64,000 nucleotides of DNA from NCBI GenBank assembly GCA_049840475.1, contig JASGKX010000001.1:1054001-1118000 (forward strand), read 5' to 3'. The notes under the pieces were generated by a model. That model did not search any database. It was not told where the DNA came from and was given only the letters and a program-made list of their open reading frames with translations. The first letter of the stretch is position 1. Each line of letters starts with the position of its first letter. Positions 35,057 through 43,389 of the stretch are shown here, piece by piece. The translations under genes and the position numbers were made by a program. Origin of the DNA: JBGVSA01 sp049840475 (GTDB taxonomy: Bacteria > Pseudomonadota > Gammaproteobacteria > Burkholderiales > Rhodocyclaceae).

Positions 35057-35437
35057 TCAGCGTCCCTTCGACGCCATGTAGGCGCGCCAGTCGCCAAAGT
35101 GGGTGATGTCGGTGTGCGCAGCGGTGATCTGTTCCTGCGGAAACAGAATGCCGTCCACCACCTGACCGTCTTCGAGTTCAACGGGGCCGCAATACAGGTG
35201 CGGGGGCTCGCCGGCCTCGACACGTGCCCAGACTTCGTCGGGCATGCGATACATCTCGCCGGTCACCGACACACCACCTTCGTCAACGCGATACATGCCC
35301 GGGTGCACATCGTTGATGGAGTACAGGCGATACACCGGGCGGGTGCGGAATTCGCCCAGGAATTCCGCGCCCTCAAGGTTCTTGTGCAGGGCGAGACCGC
35401 GCATCAGCGTGCCGTTAACAAAAAGGGTCTTGCTCAT
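35057..35437 (-). CDS. Gamma-glutamylcyclotransferase-like / allophanate hydrolase C-terminal-like protein
   Basis: A 126-residue protein with a GAGGAG ribosome binding site. MSKTLFVNGTLMRGLALHKNLEGAEFLG is the AIG2/GGCT fold entry (xVNGTLmrG), with a central acidic EMYRMPDEVWARVEAGEPP. The same fold forms the C-terminal domain of allophanate hydrolase AtzF, which decarboxylates N-carboxycarbamate. A stand-alone copy next to a biuret-hydrolase-like gene supports a role in processing a carboxylated ureide intermediate; this is inference. Confidence 0.75.
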   Translation of the reverse strand: MSKTLFVNGTLMRGLALHKNLEGAEFLGEFRTRPVYRLYSINDVHPGMYRVDEGGVSVTGEMYRMPDEVWARVEAGEPPHLYCGPVELEDGQVVDGILFPQEQITAAHTDITHFGDWRAYMASKGR

Positions 35438-35578
35438 GAAACGTACTCCTCAGAACCAAAATCAAATTGAAACGTCATGAGCGTTGTTCCCGGAGGAGAC
35501 AGGCGCAAGACGCGAGCTGAAGTCATGGCGGCGTTAACGATGCGGTGGATGCGCGACCCCGCAAGCTGCGCCAGCAGT

Positions 35579-35613
35579 GGCCCCGGTTTTGTGCTGCATC
35601 TGGCTACGGGGCC
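35579..35613 (-). repeat. Inverted repeat after the NCS2-type permease gene
   Basis: GGCCCCG (35579-35585) pairs with CGGGGCC (35607-35613) around a 21-base loop in the 195-bp gap between the permease and the GGCT-like gene. It may reduce read-through or stabilise an mRNA end. The rest of the gap holds no recognisable gene or riboswitch. Confidence 0.4.
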
Positions 35614-35632
35614 GTTGCCGACGTTTCCGTTC

Positions 35633-37231
35633 CTAGACGTGATCAAGCTCTTCGTCATCGTTCGACGGGGCCCAACTGATGCCTTCGCCAGAGCGCGCCT
35701 GCTGCCATGCCATGAAGATGAACAGCAGGGTGGCCAGGCCGTAGCCGAACGACACGCCGGGTGACGCATTGATGGCGAGTTGTGAGCCATGGATAAAGCC
35801 GAAGAACGACAACACGGTGGCAGCACCGGCATACACCGCAGCCCAGTTGAAGCGACGGTCGATCACGAATACGGCAATCGCGCCGATCATCAGGCCTGCA
35901 AGCACTGCGCCGCCGCCGGTCAATTCCATGCCGTGGTACAGCACGCCCGCGTTGGCCATGTCGGTCAGCGCTTTGGCGGGTATGTCGGCGACGTTCATGC
36001 CGCCAGCGCCCAGTGCGCCATCGACCTGCGTCTTGGCCCACTCGGCAATGTTCGGCACGAGTGCCAGCACGATGGCAGGGGCGTGCCGCTTGGGCGACGC
36101 CTGAAAGGCCTGAGCACCGATCACCAGCCCGATGAACAGCAGGATCGGGACGATCGATACGAGCGGAATCAGCGACAGCAGCAACGCCGTGAGGCCGAGG
36201 AAACAGATGATCGCCACGCCGACACCCGTCGCCAGCGAATAGCCGATGCGCCCGCCCATGGCTTTCCAGCCGGGGTGTCCGATATAGACGGCCGGCGGGA
36301 AGGGCGAACCGAGGAAGGCGCCCACGATGGCACCCAGGCCGTCGGCCAGCAGGATCGCGCGCAGGTTGTAGTTGTCGCCGCCAGCGCTGGCCGATTCGAC
36401 GTTGTTGATGCCCTCGGTAAAGTTATAGATGCCCAGCGGTATGGCCGTGACCAGCAGCGGCCATATTTTTTCGAGCGGAATCGACAGCACGTCTCCGCTG
36501 ACCACCGGCAGGTACAGGGCGAAATGCTTCATCGCTTCGCCCACCGCAGTCGGCTGCATCAGATCGCTCCAGCCGAGCGCGGTGGCGATCCACGCCATCA
36601 CCGCGCCGACGATCACCACTGCCAATCCACCGGGTACGCCGAACGGCAGGCGCACCTGGCCCACCCACGACAGCAGGATGATCATGAAGCAGATCAGGCC
36701 GATCCATGCAGCGTCGAACATCTGGTACGCGGGGCGCATCGAGATGAACGCGATCGAGATGCCGGCCAACGTGCCGAGCATGGCGGCACGTGGCGTGTAT
36801 TTGCGGATGGTGGGGCCGACGAAAGCGCCGAGCAGCACGATCACCCCGACGATGAACGCCCATACGAGGCCCAGCTTCCACGCCAGGATCGCGTCCTTGG
36901 TGGCGAGGTAGGTCGGCAGCATCACCACGAAGACCACGATGAACATGTGCGGCACGCTTGGGCCGTACGGCATGGCGGTTACGGTGTCGCGGCCCTCTTT
37001 CTTGGCGAGCTGCCAGGCGAGGTAAGCGTAGAAGAGGTTGCCAAGCGGCAACGCGATGCCCAGCGCTGGCAGGATGCGTCCGTACACCGTGTCGCTGGGC
37101 ATCTGGACGACATAAAGCGCGAGCCCGGACAGAACCAGCACATTGAGCAAGACGTTCGTGAACAATCCGAAGAAGGCATTCCAATCACCTGTTACCCACA
37201 ACTTTGGCCGAGCCGCCGGGGTGGCACTCAT
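35633..37231 (-). CDS. NCS2-type xanthine/uracil-like permease
   Basis: A 532-residue inner-membrane protein with about 12 hydrophobic segments. The nucleobase-permease-type stretches are LWVTGDWNAFFGLFTNVLLN at the start, and PLGIYNFTEGINNVESASAGGDNYN near the middle, a typical substrate-region context. It resembles AzgA/xanthine-uracil carriers but is longer. The start overlaps the GntR gene by 4 bp. Its position in the ureide operon suggests it imports the operon's substrate, perhaps a pyrimidine, purine or triazine-like compound. Confidence 0.8.
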   Translation of the reverse strand: MSATPAARPKLWVTGDWNAFFGLFTNVLLNVLVLSGLALYVVQMPSDTVYGRILPALGIALPLGNLFYAYLAWQLAKKEGRDTVTAMPYGPSVPHMFIVVFVVMLPTYLATKDAILAWKLGLVWAFIVGVIVLLGAFVGPTIRKYTPRAAMLGTLAGISIAFISMRPAYQMFDAAWIGLICFMIILLSWVGQVRLPFGVPGGLAVVIVGAVMAWIATALGWSDLMQPTAVGEAMKHFALYLPVVSGDVLSIPLEKIWPLLVTAIPLGIYNFTEGINNVESASAGGDNYNLRAILLADGLGAIVGAFLGSPFPPAVYIGHPGWKAMGGRIGYSLATGVGVAIICFLGLTALLLSLIPLVSIVPILLFIGLVIGAQAFQASPKRHAPAIVLALVPNIAEWAKTQVDGALGAGGMNVADIPAKALTDMANAGVLYHGMELTGGGAVLAGLMIGAIAVFVIDRRFNWAAVYAGAATVLSFFGFIHGSQLAINASPGVSFGYGLATLLFIFMAWQQARSGEGISWAPSNDDEELDHV

Positions 37232-37935
37232 GGTGAAACTCCTTTCGAGACAGAGTGTGTCGAGCTGAGATAGGAGCGGCCCACCAGGCGAACCAGGGCG
37301 TCTTCGACGTTGCCCAGGCCGCTGTTGATGTTTCGCTCGATGAGTTCACAAGCCAGGGCGACGTCGCGCGCAAAGATCGCCTCCAGGATGCCGCCGTGCT
37401 CCGCGCACGTGCTGGCGATGCGGTCGTTGCCGTCGAAGTCCAGTTCGCGGAAGGCGAACAGGCGTTCGTTGATGTGTTCGAGGTGCTGGACGATCAGTGC
37501 GTTCCCGTGAGCCTGTGCTAGCCCAAGGTGGAAGTTCTCGTCGAGTTCGGCCAGGCGGGCGACCGGTGCGCTGGCCAACGCTTGCGGGTCTTGCCACGGT
37601 GCTTGCAGGCGGTTGTGTGTCTGCGCGTCCAGCCCCTTGAGGGCCAGCGCGCGGACAACCTGGAATTCGAGCGCGAGACGGAAGCCGTAGAGGTCTTCAA
37701 CATCGGCCATTTTGAGCTGGCGCACGCGAAAGCCTCTGCGGGGCAGGCGTTCGACGAGGCCTTCGGCCGCCAGATGCGTGAGTGCCTGTCGGATCGGGCT
37801 GCGGCTAAGTCCAAACTCTTGCGCGAGTGTTTCTTCGACCAGCGGGAATTGCGGCGGGTACTGCCATGCCACGATCCGCCGCCGCAGCGTACGTACGATT
37901 TGTCGAACCGAATCTTGATCGCCTGAGTCCCGCAT
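37228..37935 (-). CDS. GntR-family (FCD subgroup) regulator of the ureide operon
   Basis: A 235-residue repressor-type regulator from the ATG at 37935. Residues about 10-75 form the winged helix (VEETLAQEFGLSRSPIRQALTHLAAEGLVERLPRRGFRV), and residues 90-215 the all-helical FCD ligand-binding domain with LDENFHLGLAQAHGN and HGGILEAIFARD. Its stop overlaps the permease start by 4 bp, so regulator and permease are co-transcribed and the system is probably autoregulated through the palindromes at 38004-38020. Confidence 0.9.
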   Translation of the reverse strand: MRDSGDQDSVRQIVRTLRRRIVAWQYPPQFPLVEETLAQEFGLSRSPIRQALTHLAAEGLVERLPRRGFRVRQLKMADVEDLYGFRLALEFQVVRALALKGLDAQTHNRLQAPWQDPQALASAPVARLAELDENFHLGLAQAHGNALIVQHLEHINERLFAFRELDFDGNDRIASTCAEHGGILEAIFARDVALACELIERNINSGLGNVEDALVRLVGRSYLSSTHSVSKGVSP

Positions 37936-38003
37936 GGTCGTTCCCGCCTTTATCAAAAGTCCAAAGGCCGAATTCTGTCCCAGTTACCGAATACGATTCA
38001 GCG

Positions 38004-38020
38004 TACAACGTTGTATACAA
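38004..38020. promoter_or_regulatory. Candidate GntR operator: two overlapping palindromes
   Basis: TACAACGTTGTA (38004-38015) and TTGTATACAA (38011-38020) are perfect palindromes sharing bases. The second matches the ATTGTATACAAT-like sites of FCD-type GntR proteins. The region is AT-rich and lies in the divergent gap between gntR and lnt. Confidence 0.55.
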
Positions 38021-38119
38021 TTTTGTGTATATGTATTGTATTGGTGTTGACGTATACCCGGCTGCGGCGGGTCCATGCCGTGCAAAACGTCGCGTTGCGC
38101 CGGGTCGGGCACGACAGTC

Positions 38120-39652
38120 ATGTCTTTGCCGCCATCCCGTGGCATCCTGCGAGGTTTGCCGAACAAACGCTTTCGCATGACCTCACTGCTGGTACTGCTG
38201 GCGGGTGCGTTCAGTGTTTTAGCCTACGCGCCCTTCGATGTATTCCCCCTCGCATTCGTATGCTGGGGCGTCCTGTTCTATTTCCTTCGCGATGTGACAC
38301 CCGGGCGGGCTGCGTGGCGCGGCTTCCTGTGGGGGGGCGGCGCCTTTTGCGCAGGCTTGTGCTGGTTGTACGTGGCGCTGCATCGCTACGGCGGCATGCC
38401 TGCCCCGGCGGCGGCGCTGGGTGTTGCGCTGTTCTGTGCCTACCTTGCGCTGTTCCCGGCTTTGTCGGCCTGGCTGTACGCCCGTTGCCGCGGCCGGCAC
38501 TGGGCGTGGAATGCGCTCGTTGCCGCAGCGGCCTGGGCGCTTGGCGAATGGCTGCGCGGAACCGTGCTGACGGGCTTTCCGTGGCTGGCGATCGGCTACA
38601 CGCAGACGCCGCCGAGTCCGCTGGCGGGCTGGGCGCCCGTGGTTGGCAGCTACGGCGTCGGCTTTATTGTTGTGCTGGTGACGGCGCTACTGGTTTCCGC
38701 GTTCAAACGCGAGCAGCGGCGCGGCGCCTTGGCCGTGGCGTTGGTGATCGCCGTGGCGGGGGCAGCCTTGCGGTTGGTGGCGTGGACCGACCCCGTTGGC
38801 GAACCGACTCGCGTGGCACTGGTGCAGACCAACATCGCGCAAGAGCAAAAGTGGCGCCGCGAGCTGATCCTGAAGTGGCTGGACCTCAATCTCGACATGG
38901 TGCGCAAGCACCCTGCGAGCATCGTCGTATTGCCTGAAACCAGTCTGCCCCTACTCGATTCACGCCTGCCCGACGGCTACTTGGATGCGCTCCAGCAGGG
39001 CGCCGGTGGCGATGTGGTGGTTGGCATCTTCACGCGCGACGCCGAAGGGCGCGTCTACAACAGTGCGATCTCGCGCGGACCGGGGGGCGAGCAGTTCTAT
39101 GGAAAGCACCATCTGGTGCCTTTCGGTGAGTTTTCGCCGCCCTTCTTCGGCTGGTTCTACAAGCTCGCCGATATCCCTATGTCGGACCAGACGCGCGGGC
39201 CCGCCGGACAGAAACCGCTGTCATTGGCGGGGCAGCAGATCGCGGTGAACATCTGCTACGAAGACGTCTTTGGTGAAGAGCTGCTGTACGCGCTGCCGCA
39301 GGCAACGCTCATGCTGAATATGTCGAACCTCGCTTGGTACGGCGACTCGCACGCACAGCCGCAGCATTTGCAGATTGCGCGCATGCGCGCCATGGAAACC
39401 GGTCGCCCGATGCTGCGTTCGACCAATACCGGCATGACGGCTGTGATCAACCCGGACGGTTACGTGCGCGAGGTGCTGGCACCCTTTACGGCAGGCGCGC
39501 TGGTGACCGATGTGCGTGGCTACCAGGGCATGACGCCCTACGCGCACTGGGCCAACTGGCCAGTCGTAGCGTTGAGCATCACGGTTCTCCTGGGCGCGTT
39601 TGCATGTCGCCGCCGTGCAGGAAGAGATCGCCCCGAGCCTGCTATCGCGTAG
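38120..39652 (+). CDS. lnt: Apolipoprotein N-acyltransferase
   Basis: A 510-residue inner-membrane enzyme (start uncertain; ATG 38177 is an alternative). Six to seven N-terminal membrane segments precede the carbon-nitrogen hydrolase domain. The catalytic triad is visible: Glu273 in VVLPETSLPL, Lys329 in YGKHHLVPFGE and Cys379 in NICYEDVFG. It attaches the third acyl chain to lipoproteins, many of which occur in this window. In relatives it directly follows corC; here the catabolic island separates them. Confidence 0.9.
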   Translation: MSLPPSRGILRGLPNKRFRMTSLLVLLAGAFSVLAYAPFDVFPLAFVCWGVLFYFLRDVTPGRAAWRGFLWGGGAFCAGLCWLYVALHRYGGMPAPAAALGVALFCAYLALFPALSAWLYARCRGRHWAWNALVAAAAWALGEWLRGTVLTGFPWLAIGYTQTPPSPLAGWAPVVGSYGVGFIVVLVTALLVSAFKREQRRGALAVALVIAVAGAALRLVAWTDPVGEPTRVALVQTNIAQEQKWRRELILKWLDLNLDMVRKHPASIVVLPETSLPLLDSRLPDGYLDALQQGAGGDVVVGIFTRDAEGRVYNSAISRGPGGEQFYGKHHLVPFGEFSPPFFGWFYKLADIPMSDQTRGPAGQKPLSLAGQQIAVNICYEDVFGEELLYALPQATLMLNMSNLAWYGDSHAQPQHLQIARMRAMETGRPMLRSTNTGMTAVINPDGYVREVLAPFTAGALVTDVRGYQGMTPYAHWANWPVVALSITVLLGAFACRRRAGRDRPEPAIA

Positions 39653-39776
39653 GAAGTTGCTGATAGTCGATTTCCGTTCATCTCTGGCAAAAATCCACTA
39701 ATCTGCTTCTGACAGCGCGTTTTTGACGTCTCTCTAGAATCCGGCCGACCCAAACCGAGAGAAAAGAGAGGCGCCC

Positions 39777-41558
39777 ATGAGGCACTCCATCAAGCATGCG
39801 CTGGCGGCCTCGCTGGTGCTTGCGCTGCTCTCCGCCTGCGGTGGCGGCGGAAGTGGCGGCACCAGCGGCGGATCGTCCAGCCAGTCCAGTCAGTCGAGCC
39901 AATCTGGCCAGTCGGGGCAGTCCAGTACGTCTTCGAGTTCAGGATCGCAGCCGGGCGAGGACACGCCGACCAGTGTGCCGACATCCAGCCTGGACGCGGC
40001 GCGCCTGCTGTCGCAGGCAACGTTCGGCGCAGACGAAGCCAGCATCGATGACATTGCCGCTAATGGCCCGGCATCGTGGATCACACGGCAGTTCGCCATG
40101 GCGCCGAATTCGCATCAGGCTTACGTCGATAACATCAAGAGCCAGCTCGCGTCCGGCGCGACGCTCCAGCAGAAGGACTTTCTCGAGAGCTTCTGGACAC
40201 AAGCAGCGGCCGGTCAGGACCAACTCCGCCAACGCGTGGCGCTGGCGCTATCAGAGATCTTCGTGGTCTCGTTCCAAAGCTCGGTGAACGTCCGTTCGAT
40301 CGCCTCGTACTACGACGTGCTCGGCCGCAACGCCTTTGGCAACTTCCGCACCTTGCTGCAGGAGGTCACGCTGCATCCGGCGATGGGGCAATACCTCACC
40401 TACCTGCGCAACCAGAAAGAAAACGGCGCTGGCCGCGTGCCCGACGAAAACTATGCGCGCGAGGTGATGCAACTCTTCACCATCGGCCTCTATCAGCTCA
40501 GCCAAGACGGCTCGCCAGTGCTCAAGGACGGCAAGCCCGTCGAGACCTATACGAACAGCGATGTCTCCGGGCTGGCGCGTGTGTTTACCGGTTGGAGCTG
40601 GGGCGGGCCCGATATTTCGGACAACCGTTGGGCGGGCAACAGCCTGGCGCAGGACCCGGACCGTGATGTGATCCCGATGCAGGCCTACCCCAAGTACCAC
40701 TCGACATCGGAGAAGAGCTTCTTGTCGGTGACCATTCCGCAGACGTCTGGTACGCCGAGCGTTGCCGACGTGAACAGCGATCTGAATACCGCGCTGAACA
40801 CGCTCTTCAACCACCCCAACGCGGGCCCTTTCTTCGCGCGACAACTCATCCAGCGATTGGTCACCAGCAACCCGAGTCCGGCGTACGTTTCGCGCGTGGC
40901 GGCGGCCTTCGCGAACAACGGCCAGGGCGTGCGCGGCGACATGAGGGCCGTGATCCGCGCGGTCTTGCTCGATCCGGAAGCCCGCGACGCAACGGTGGCG
41001 CAGGGCCAGGGCTACGGCAAAGTGCGTGAGCCGATCGTCCGGCTCGGCAACTGGCTGCGCGCCTTTCATGCCATGCCACCGAGCGGCCGTTACCAGGTCG
41101 GCAGCACCGACAGCACATTGGGTCAGACGCCGATGAACTCGTCGTCCGTCTTCAATTTCTTCCGCCCCGGCTATGTGCCGCCCAACACGCAGATCGCCAG
41201 TCTCGGGTTGGTGGCGCCCGAGATGCAGATCTCCAACGAAAGCTCAGTGGCCATCTACATCAACTCGATGCAGACCTATGTGCAAGGCTATGTGGGGCCT
41301 AGCCTGGACCGTGCCGCGCCGGACTACACCAAGGAACTGGCGCTGGCCGATCAGCCCGGCGCACTCGTTGACCGCCTGAGCCTGTTGCTGGCGGCCGGCA
41401 ACATGAAGACCACGACGCGCTCGCGCATCATCTCGGCCGTTTCGGACATCACCCTGCGCACGAATACGGCGACCAACAACGCCACGGATCGTCGCAACCG
41501 CGTATTGCTGGCCGTGCTGCTGACCATGGCCAGCGCCGACTACATCGTGCAGAAGTAA
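39777..41558 (+). CDS. DUF1800-family exported lipoprotein
   Basis: A 593-residue protein with lipoprotein signal LLSAC at residue about 21, a Ser/Gln/Gly-rich linker to about residue 70, and a DUF1800 domain (starting SSLDAARLLSQATFGADEASI and including AREVMQLFTIGLYQLSQDG). DUF1800 genes are usually followed by DUF1501 genes, as here with a 10-bp gap. Function is unknown; the pair is linked to periplasmic or secreted assemblies in some bacteria. Confidence 0.88.
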   Translation: MRHSIKHALAASLVLALLSACGGGGSGGTSGGSSSQSSQSSQSGQSGQSSTSSSSGSQPGEDTPTSVPTSSLDAARLLSQATFGADEASIDDIAANGPASWITRQFAMAPNSHQAYVDNIKSQLASGATLQQKDFLESFWTQAAAGQDQLRQRVALALSEIFVVSFQSSVNVRSIASYYDVLGRNAFGNFRTLLQEVTLHPAMGQYLTYLRNQKENGAGRVPDENYAREVMQLFTIGLYQLSQDGSPVLKDGKPVETYTNSDVSGLARVFTGWSWGGPDISDNRWAGNSLAQDPDRDVIPMQAYPKYHSTSEKSFLSVTIPQTSGTPSVADVNSDLNTALNTLFNHPNAGPFFARQLIQRLVTSNPSPAYVSRVAAAFANNGQGVRGDMRAVIRAVLLDPEARDATVAQGQGYGKVREPIVRLGNWLRAFHAMPPSGRYQVGSTDSTLGQTPMNSSSVFNFFRPGYVPPNTQIASLGLVAPEMQISNESSVAIYINSMQTYVQGYVGPSLDRAAPDYTKELALADQPGALVDRLSLLLAAGNMKTTTRSRIISAVSDITLRTNTATNNATDRRNRVLLAVLLTMASADYIVQK

Positions 41559-41568
41559 GGAGAGCCCC

Positions 41569-43000
41569 ATGCACAGAATCGGAAATGCCTCGCGGCGCGA
41601 ATTCCTCAAGCGTGTGGCGGCGCTGTCATCGCTGGGCGCCGGTGCGCCGTTTGCCCTGAACCTTGCTGGCATCGGTGCCGCCGCCGCTCAAAGCGCGCCG
41701 GACTATCGCGCGCTGGTGTGCTTGTTCCTGTACGGCGGCAACGATCACAACAACATGGTCATGCCCTACGACCAGGCCAGCTACGACAAATACGCGGCCG
41801 CGCGCGGCGGCAGCGGCGAAGTCGCCGACGGCTCGAAGGGGCTGGCGCGGGCACGCGCCAATCTGCTCGAAATCGTCCCGGCCACATCGCAAAGCGGACG
41901 CCAGTTTGCGCTGGCGCCGGAGATGGCGTCATTGCAGGCGCTGTTTCAGCAGAACCGCGCCGCCGTGCTGGCCAACGTCGGTCCTCTGCTGCAACCGCTG
42001 ACATTGGCGCAGTACAAGGCCAGCGGTGCGCCGCTGCCGCCCAAGCTGTTTTCGCACAACGACCAGCAGGCGACGTGGCAGGCCTTTGCGCCGGAAGGCG
42101 TGCGCGTGGGCTGGGGAGGGCGTCTGGGCGACATGTTCAAGTCGCAGAACACGCAATCGATCTTCACCGCCATTTCAGCCAGCGGCAGTTCGACCTTCCT
42201 CGCCGGTCAGACGATCTTTCAGTACCAGGTTGGCTCCGGCACTGCGACCACCAACGGCGGCGCCACGGCGGTCAACGCGTTGTCCGGCACCAGCCTGTTC
42301 GGCAGTGCCAGCGGCGACGACGCGCTGCGGGCGATCATCACACAAGGCAGCAATTTGGCGTTGGAGCAGGACTACGCTGACGTGGTCGGCCGCAGCCTTG
42401 GCGCTGCCAGCACCGTCAGCGGCGCGCTGGGTCAGTCTTCTATCGCGCCCGGGCTGCCGGCTTCGCTTGCCAATAGCCGTCTTGCCATGCAGTTGCGCAC
42501 GGTGGCGCAGCTCATCGGCGTACGCGACGTGTTGGGGGCGCGGCGACAGGTGTTCTTCGTCAGCCTGGGCGGTTTCGACACGCACGACTTCCAGCTCACG
42601 CAGCAACCAGCGCTTTTGCGTGAGATGTCCGACGCCATCGCGTATTTCCAGAGTCTGACTTCCACGCTTGGCGTCGATCGCAACGTCACGCTGTTTACGG
42701 CGTCTGACTTCGGTCGCACGCTCACCAGCAATGGCGACGGCTCCGACCATGGCTGGGGCGCGCATCACTTCGTCGTCGGCGGCGCCGTCAATGGCGGCGA
42801 TATGTACGGCACCTTCCCGGACGTCGTGCTGGGCAGTAACGACGACGTGGGCTCCGGGCGCCTGCTGCCGACCACGTCCGTTCAACCAATACGGCGCCAC
42901 GCTGGCACGCTGGTTCGGTGTGCCGGACAGCAGCATGGCCGATGTGATCCCCAACGTCGGCAATTTCGCTACGCGTAACCTAGGCTTCATGGCGGGCTGA
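41569..43000 (+). pseudogene. DUF1501-family protein with Tat signal, interrupted by a +1 frameshift near 42883
   Basis: The protein begins with a Tat signal, NASRREFLKRVAALSSLG, followed by the sulfatase-like DUF1501 domain: LVCLFLYGGNDHNNMVMPYD near residue 50 and VFFVSLGGFDTHDFQ near 330, then GSDHGWGAHHFVVGG. After SGRLLPTTSV the frame shifts: the next frame reads NQYGATLARWFGVPD and PNVGNFATRNLGFMAG to the stop at 43000. Removing one base in GTTCAAC (42880-42886) gives one 476-residue protein. As written, the last 35 or so residues are replaced. Confidence 0.82.
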
Positions 43001-43096
43001 CGCGCGGCGAACCGATCCGGCAGAGGGCTGTCGACCGGGAGCGGACCGTGCGTGCGCGGTTCCGTGCCCCGTCAATTACAGACCAGGAGGATCGCC

Positions 43097-43288
43097 ATGG
43101 GTGAGCTCGTCAATGACCAACCGCCGTCGAACACGCCGAATCTGGACGAAATCTACAGCCAGCTCCTGCGTGGCTTTGGCCACGAACTGGTGAACGATTC
43201 CAACGCAGAGGAACTCGCGGCCAGGGCGCGCGCGGATGGTCATCAATTGCTGGCTACCGAATTGCAGGAGTGGAAGCGCGTCTGTTGA
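43097..43288 (+). CDS. Small hypothetical protein
   Basis: A 63-residue acidic protein with a strong ribosome binding site, CAGGAGGATCGCC, before the ATG at 43097. It is mostly helical and hydrophilic, with a single Cys at the end. No family is recognised. The good ribosome binding site and codon use support expression. Confidence 0.5.
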   Translation: MGELVNDQPPSNTPNLDEIYSQLLRGFGHELVNDSNAEELAARARADGHQLLATELQEWKRVC

Positions 43289-43389
43289 ATGTTTGCTGTG
43301 GGTGAGCGCTGTGGCGGTTGCGCGCTTGCAATGACAAGCCGGGGGTGTAAGGGGCACAATTCCGCGCTCCTGTCCTGCGTCACCCCTCA

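Noticed and set aside
35615..35640. CTAGG motif upstream of the GGCT-like gene, suggesting a guanidine-I riboswitch
   Set aside because: The CTAG is the stop codon of the permease gene, and no ACGR loops or other conserved guanidine-aptamer elements follow.
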